From the NCBI GenBank assembly GCA_033002965.1, contig JAURVB010003128.1, positions 62,001 through 126,000 on the forward strand: a stretch of DNA of 64,000 nucleotides. The letters are read 5' to 3'. Under the pieces are notes generated by a model. The model saw only the letters and a program-made list of their open reading frames with translations, did no database searches and was not told the DNA's origin. A program made the translations under genes and the position numbers. Numbering within the stretch: the first letter of the stretch is position 1; each line of letters opens with the position of its first letter. The stretch comes from Piper betle. Lineage: Eukaryota; Streptophyta; Magnoliopsida; Piperales; Piperaceae. This document shows positions 59,943-64,000 of this stretch, in pieces.

Positions 59943-60433
59943 TGTTGGGTTGTCCCTCCTCCGTAAATATATAAACTTTAACCTTATTTTGGATAAAAAT
60001 TAAAAATTTCCAGATTTGGTTAGTTGAAAGGAATAAAAGCAACATTTATGGTTTTTGGGTTCTGCTGCTGCAAAAGGAAAAAGAAAATTATGTGGATTGA
60101 AAAAATGTGAATGCTTTGTTTGAGATTGGCTTGCAATCGTCAATGATAACTTCACCAAATTCTTAATCTGTAATATTCTTCTTTTATTATCTTTTACGAC
60201 TTTATACCAATTTTGTAAAGAGTACAATAAATTGGTATTGGGGAATTTATTCTCCTGTGGATCTTTTTTGTGTCAAAGTTGTGATATAGTGAATTTTATT
60301 TGGCCTTTTGCCCCGTGGTTTTTCTCAAATTTGGGGTTTTCACGTAAAATTGTCTTATCTGATCTCTCTATTTTGTTTGGTAATATTCATCCTTATTTGT
60401 TGAAATGAGGATTTTGTTTGGTTAATCCCAACA
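59943..60433 (+). repeat. 5' LTR of Copia-3
   Basis: Starts TGTTGGGTTG and ends TAATCCCAACA, 491 bp. Defined by its junction with the primer site; the partner LTR is outside the window. Confidence 0.8.
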
Positions 60434-60435
60434 AG

Positions 60436-60447
60436 TGGTATCAGAGC
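60436..60447 (+). other. Copia-3 primer-binding site (iMet tRNA)
   Basis: TGGTATCAGAGC two bases after the LTR end. Complementary to the 3' end of plant initiator-Met tRNA. Confidence 0.9.
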
Positions 60448-60551
60448 TAAGAGGTTTGCAAGTTTTGGTTGTTGATATTTGATGCCCACCAGGCGTTTGA
60501 TGAAATTTCTAAGAGCCTAATTGGTGTGTCTATGATTTATATTTCAACAAG

Positions 60552-61380
60552 ATGGCTGATAAGAAGTATCTCTTAAGGGGCCTAGTAACTGACATTATTG
60601 GAAAGGAAAAATAATTGATCATTTATATTCCAAGGATTTATATGAACCTATCACTGGTCAGAAACCGGCAGAGGTGACTTAAAAAGACCGGAATAAGTGG
60701 GATATGAAGGCTATGGCTTGTTTGAGATAATGGGTAGATGAAGTTGTGTATCATCATGTTTCTGAATTGACGTCCTCAAAAGCAATATGGGATAAACTCT
60801 AAGAAGTTTATGAGAGGAATATTGCTAGCAATAAGACCTTTTTGATAAAAAAGTAGTGAATTTGAGGTATAAGGATGGAATTGACATAAGTGAGCATCTC
60901 AGTGAGATGAAGAGTATTATTACTCAATTTGCCAGGATGAAAATGACTCTAGATGAGGAATGACAAGCTATCCTGCTCCTCAATACTTTGCCACAGAGTT
61001 GGGAAACATTGGTGATATCTTTGAGCAATGTTGCTCCAGATGGAAAACTCATAATGGACATGGTAACAAGTAGTTTACTGAATGAGGAGGTGAGAAGAAA
61101 ATCTCTACCAACTTCAGGGTCTCATGCATTAGTGTCAAAAGAGGCAAGAGGTAAATCGAGAAATAAAAACACAGATAGAAGGGACAAGAGTCGAGGAAGG
61201 TTTAAATCCAGGAAGCACTTGAAGTGTTATTATTGTGACAAGATAAGTCATATGAAGAAGGATTGTTGGAAGCTCAAGAAAGACATGAAAAATAAGGACA
61301 ACAAAGATCAAGGAGAAACGAACACTAATGTTGTGCATGATGACATGGTGATTTTTCTGATTGTAGGAATGATTGTTTGA
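60552..61380 (+). pseudogene. Copia-3 gag remnant
   Basis: Fragments include DLYEPITGQKPAEVT, NKWDMKAMACLR, VYHHVSELTSSKAIWDKL, LPQSWETLVISLSN and NEEVRRKSLP, then RSRGRFKSRKHLK-type basic linker and the CCHC knuckle CYYCDKISHMKKDC near 61227-61268. Several in-frame stops precede 60988. Confidence 0.85.
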
Positions 61381-64000
61381 CGGTTGATTGTGATTCTAGT
61401 TGGGTAGTTGAATTGAGAGCATCATTTCATGCAACTCTAAGCAGAAATTTCTTTGCTACCTATGAATCTTCGGATATGGGTATAGTGAAGATGGAAAATA
61501 GTGATACATCCAAAATTGTGAGACTTGGAGATGTGCATATAGTAACAAACACGGGTTACAGATTAGTGCTTAAAAATGTCAGATATATTCCAGATTTGAG
61601 GATGAGTTTGTTGTCAACCGGAGTGCTTGATGATGAAAGATTTGATTCACAATTTGCACAAGGTGTGTGGAAACTTGTGAAAGGTTCTCTTATTGTTGCT
61701 TAAGGGAAGAAGTGTTGCAGTTTATACAAAACTGAGACGAGTCTAGTTCGAGGGGAGGTCAATATCTCCTCATTTGATTCCACTGCTGATTTGTGGCACC
61801 ATCGATTGGGACACAAGAGTGAGAAGAGACTAGAGACTTTGAAGAAGTTAAATCTCCTTCCCAAGGTCAAGGACATTACAATTAGTCATTGTGACCATTG
61901 TTTGGTTGGGAAACAATGTAGGACATCATTTGCAAGCACAAGTACTAGGAAGCCAGAAGTTCTTGAGTTGGTACACTCTGATGTGTGTGACCCTATAGAG
62001 GTAAAATCTCTTGACGGTTCTATTTATTTTGTTATTTTTATTGATGATACTTCTAGGAAGGTGTGAGCTTATGGCATAAAAAATAAAAGTGATGTTTTTG
62101 GCATCTTTAAGAATTTTCATGTATCAGTTGAAAGAGAAACCGGTAAACTCTTGAAATGTCTTAGAAGTGATAATGGTGGTGAATATTGTTCTGTTGAGTT
62201 TGATGAATATTGTAGCAAACATGGGATAAGGCATGAGAAGACGGTTCCTTATACTCCTCAACATAATGGAGTGGCTGAAAGAATGAACAGGACCATCTCT
62301 GAGAGGGTTAAGAGTATATTGTCTTCAGCTAAGTTGCCTAAAAGCTTCTGGGGTGAAGCCATGAGCACAACTTATTATTTAATCAACAGATCTCCCACAC
62401 ATGCTCTGGACAATGACATACCAGAAAGAGTTTGGAGTGACAAAAAGTTAGTTATTCTCATTTAAGAGTCTTTGGTTGTAAAGCCTTTGCACATGTGCCC
62501 AAGGAGCAAAGGGCTAAGCTTGACTCTAGAGCTGTGGAATGTATTTTTCTTGGATATGGTGATGATAAGTTTGGATACAAACTTTGGGAACCTAAGAATA
62601 AAAAACTGATTCGAAGCAGAGATGTAGTTTTCAGGGAGGATCAAGCAGTTGAGGACTTTGGCAAGGAAGAAGTTCCTCAAACTAAATCCCAGGAAAGCTT
62701 GGAAAAGATAAAAGATCTTTCAGCCTCAACTAGAAGTGAAGAGGCGGCTCATGATGACACAATTATTTCCCCACCGAGTGATGATGAGGGTGAGGATGTG
62801 GTGTCTGATGATATTTTTAATAAGTTTGTTAATGATGTTGGACAGGAACATGAAGATTTTGATTAAGGGCAATCAACTAATATGAGGAGATCAGCTCGTG
62901 AACTAGTTCCATCAACAAGATATCCATCATCAGAATATGTGACAATTACTGAACGTGGAGAACCAGAAAATTTCAGTGAGGTCAAAGCTCATGTAGAAAA
63001 AGAGAAGTGGTTGAAGGCAATGCAAGATGAGATGAAATCTTTGCATGATAATAACACCTATGAGTTGGTAGATCTTCCTAAGGGGAAGAGAATATTGAGG
63101 AATAAATGGGTCTACATGATCAAATATGAATAAAATAACACTCAACCAAGGCACAAGGCAAGGTTGGTGGTGAAGGGCTTCGGACAGAAGAAAGGTGTTG
63201 ATTTCGATGAAATTTTTTCTCCTGTTGTTAAAATGTCTTCTATTAGAATTGTTTTGGCTTTGGCTGCAAGTTTGGATTTGGAAGTTGAACAGTTAGATGT
63301 GAAGACGGCCTTTCTTCATGGTGATCTTGAGGAGACCATATACATGAAGCAACCAGAGGGTTTTAAAGTCAGATGAAAAGAATATATGGTGTGTAGACTG
63401 AAAAAGAGTTTGTATGGTTTGAAGCAAGCTCCTAGACAGTGGTATAAAAAGTTTGATTCTTTTGTGGAAAAGAATGGGTACAAGAAATCTGTTTCTGATC
63501 ACTGTGTGCTTATCAAGAGGTTTGATGATAGTGACTTTGTTATTCTGTTGTTTTATGTAGATGACATGTTGATTGTAGGACATGATGGAGCCAAGATTAT
63601 AAGTTTAAAGGAGAACTTGAACAAATCCTTTGTAATGAAGGATTTGGGACCGGCAAAGCAAATCTTGGGAATGTCCATTCGGCATGACAGTGGAGCTAGA
63701 AAGCTTTGGGTGTTACAGCAAAAGTACATAGAAAAGGTACTTGAAAAATTCAACATGAAAGATGCAAAGCCGGTTGGAATTCCACTTGGGGGTCACTTCA
63801 AGTTGAAGAAAAGTGACTTAAGTGAAACAGAAATGAAGAAAATGAGAAAGGTTCCTTATGCTTCTGCAGTTAGTAGTTTGATGTATGCTATGGTTTGTGT
63901 AAGGCCTGATATAGCATATACAGTTGGAATAACTAGCAGACATTTAGCAAATCTGAGTAAAGAATATTGGCAAGTAGTTAAATAGATAATGAGGTACTTG
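61381..64000 (+). pseudogene. Copia-3 pol: protease, integrase, reverse transcriptase (truncated by window)
   Basis: The protease site is lost: WVVDSGASFH is replaced by SWVVELRASFHAT (about 61395-61435). Integrase: LWHHRLGHKSEKRLE, CDHCLVGKQCRTSF, LELVHSDVCDPIE, a stop after SRKV, then SDNGGEYC and [25 protein letters not shown] and stop, VVKGFGQKKGVDFDEIFSPV, QLDVKTAFLHGDLEETIYM, a stop after EGFKVR, SLYGLKQAPRQWYKKFD and LLFYVDDMLIVG. It runs towards RNase H up to the window end. Multiple stops show it is inactive. Confidence 0.88.

Larger units (their letters stand above)
59943..64000 (+). mobile_element. Ty1/Copia retrotransposon (Copia-3), 5' part, continuing past the window
   Basis: 5' LTR 59943-60433, primer site TGGTATCAGAGC at 60436-60447, gag, protease, integrase and most of reverse transcriptase in Copia order. 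The LTR contains the GCCCCGTGGTTTTTCTC-like motif seen in Tork-type elements. It inserted 64 bp upstream (in PLD orientation) of the first visible PLD exon, in the opposite orientation to the gene, within what should be a PLD intron. The left flank is TTATA (59938-59942). Many stops and frameshifts make it defective. Confidence 0.9.

Noticed and set aside
1..64000. CRISPR arrays, bacterial operons, rRNA or organelle DNA insertions
   Set aside because: No regularly spaced repeats with unique spacers and no rRNA or plastid/mitochondrial gene sequence recognised.

Overview
The window is plant nuclear DNA, most likely from a flowering plant and probably a eudicot. It contains intron-bearing genes with GT-AG splice sites, plant-specific families (RLCK-VII kinase, EPFL peptide, PPR, phospholipase D alpha), Ty1/Copia retrotransposons, and AT-rich spacers broken by GC-rich repeat blocks. 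There are no bacterial-style operons, no rRNA or convincing tRNA, and no CRISPR array.

Layout. 0-18.3 kb is almost entirely repeats. It holds an ACGT-box cluster (400-690), a repeat with GATTCC-type subterminal repeats (copy A, 1.8-2.9 kb), LTR-like sequence, an inverted partial copy of a large LTR family (7.3-9.5 kb), and a minus-strand Copia element (10.1-18.3 kb) interrupted by two solo LTRs with perfect 5-bp target-site duplications. 19.7-34.8 kb is gene-bearing, all on the minus strand: a TPR protein, an 11-exon prolyl-oligopeptidase-family gene, a two-exon conserved gene of unknown function, an RLCK-VII kinase and an EPFL-like secreted peptide gene. Repeat copy B lies between them at 28.8-29.6 kb. 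36.7-41.5 kb is a repeat block: a 1.4-kb foldback element, GC-rich and AT-rich arrays, a histone H2B pseudogene and a pyrimidine-rich degenerate repeat. 42.0-47.4 kb carries a Gag1-like-clamp (DUF4050-type) gene (minus) and a PPR gene with a broken frame (plus). 47.5-52.8 kb holds a TRIM element followed by a plus-strand Copia element. 54.8-59.9 kb carries a small membrane-anchored plant protein gene and a phospholipase D alpha gene (minus). A plus-strand Copia starts 64 bp upstream of the first visible PLD exon and runs off the window end, so the N-terminal PLD exon lies beyond 64 kb or has been lost.

The genes do not form a pathway; they are independent loci separated by transposons. Several otherwise well-conserved exons (TPR, peptidase, kinase, EPFL, PPR) each show a single-base indel, often in a T run. 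This may be true decay or residual indel error in a long-read assembly, and it limits confidence in every pseudogene call here. Coordinates of exon edges were read by eye and may be off by one or two bases. The most interesting items are the nested solo LTRs, a boundary module shared by unrelated repeat families, the large foldback element, the TRIM element, an exact 180-bp tandem duplication that copies part of a peptidase exon with its splice acceptor, and an EPFL-like gene lacking the usual C-terminal Cys pair.
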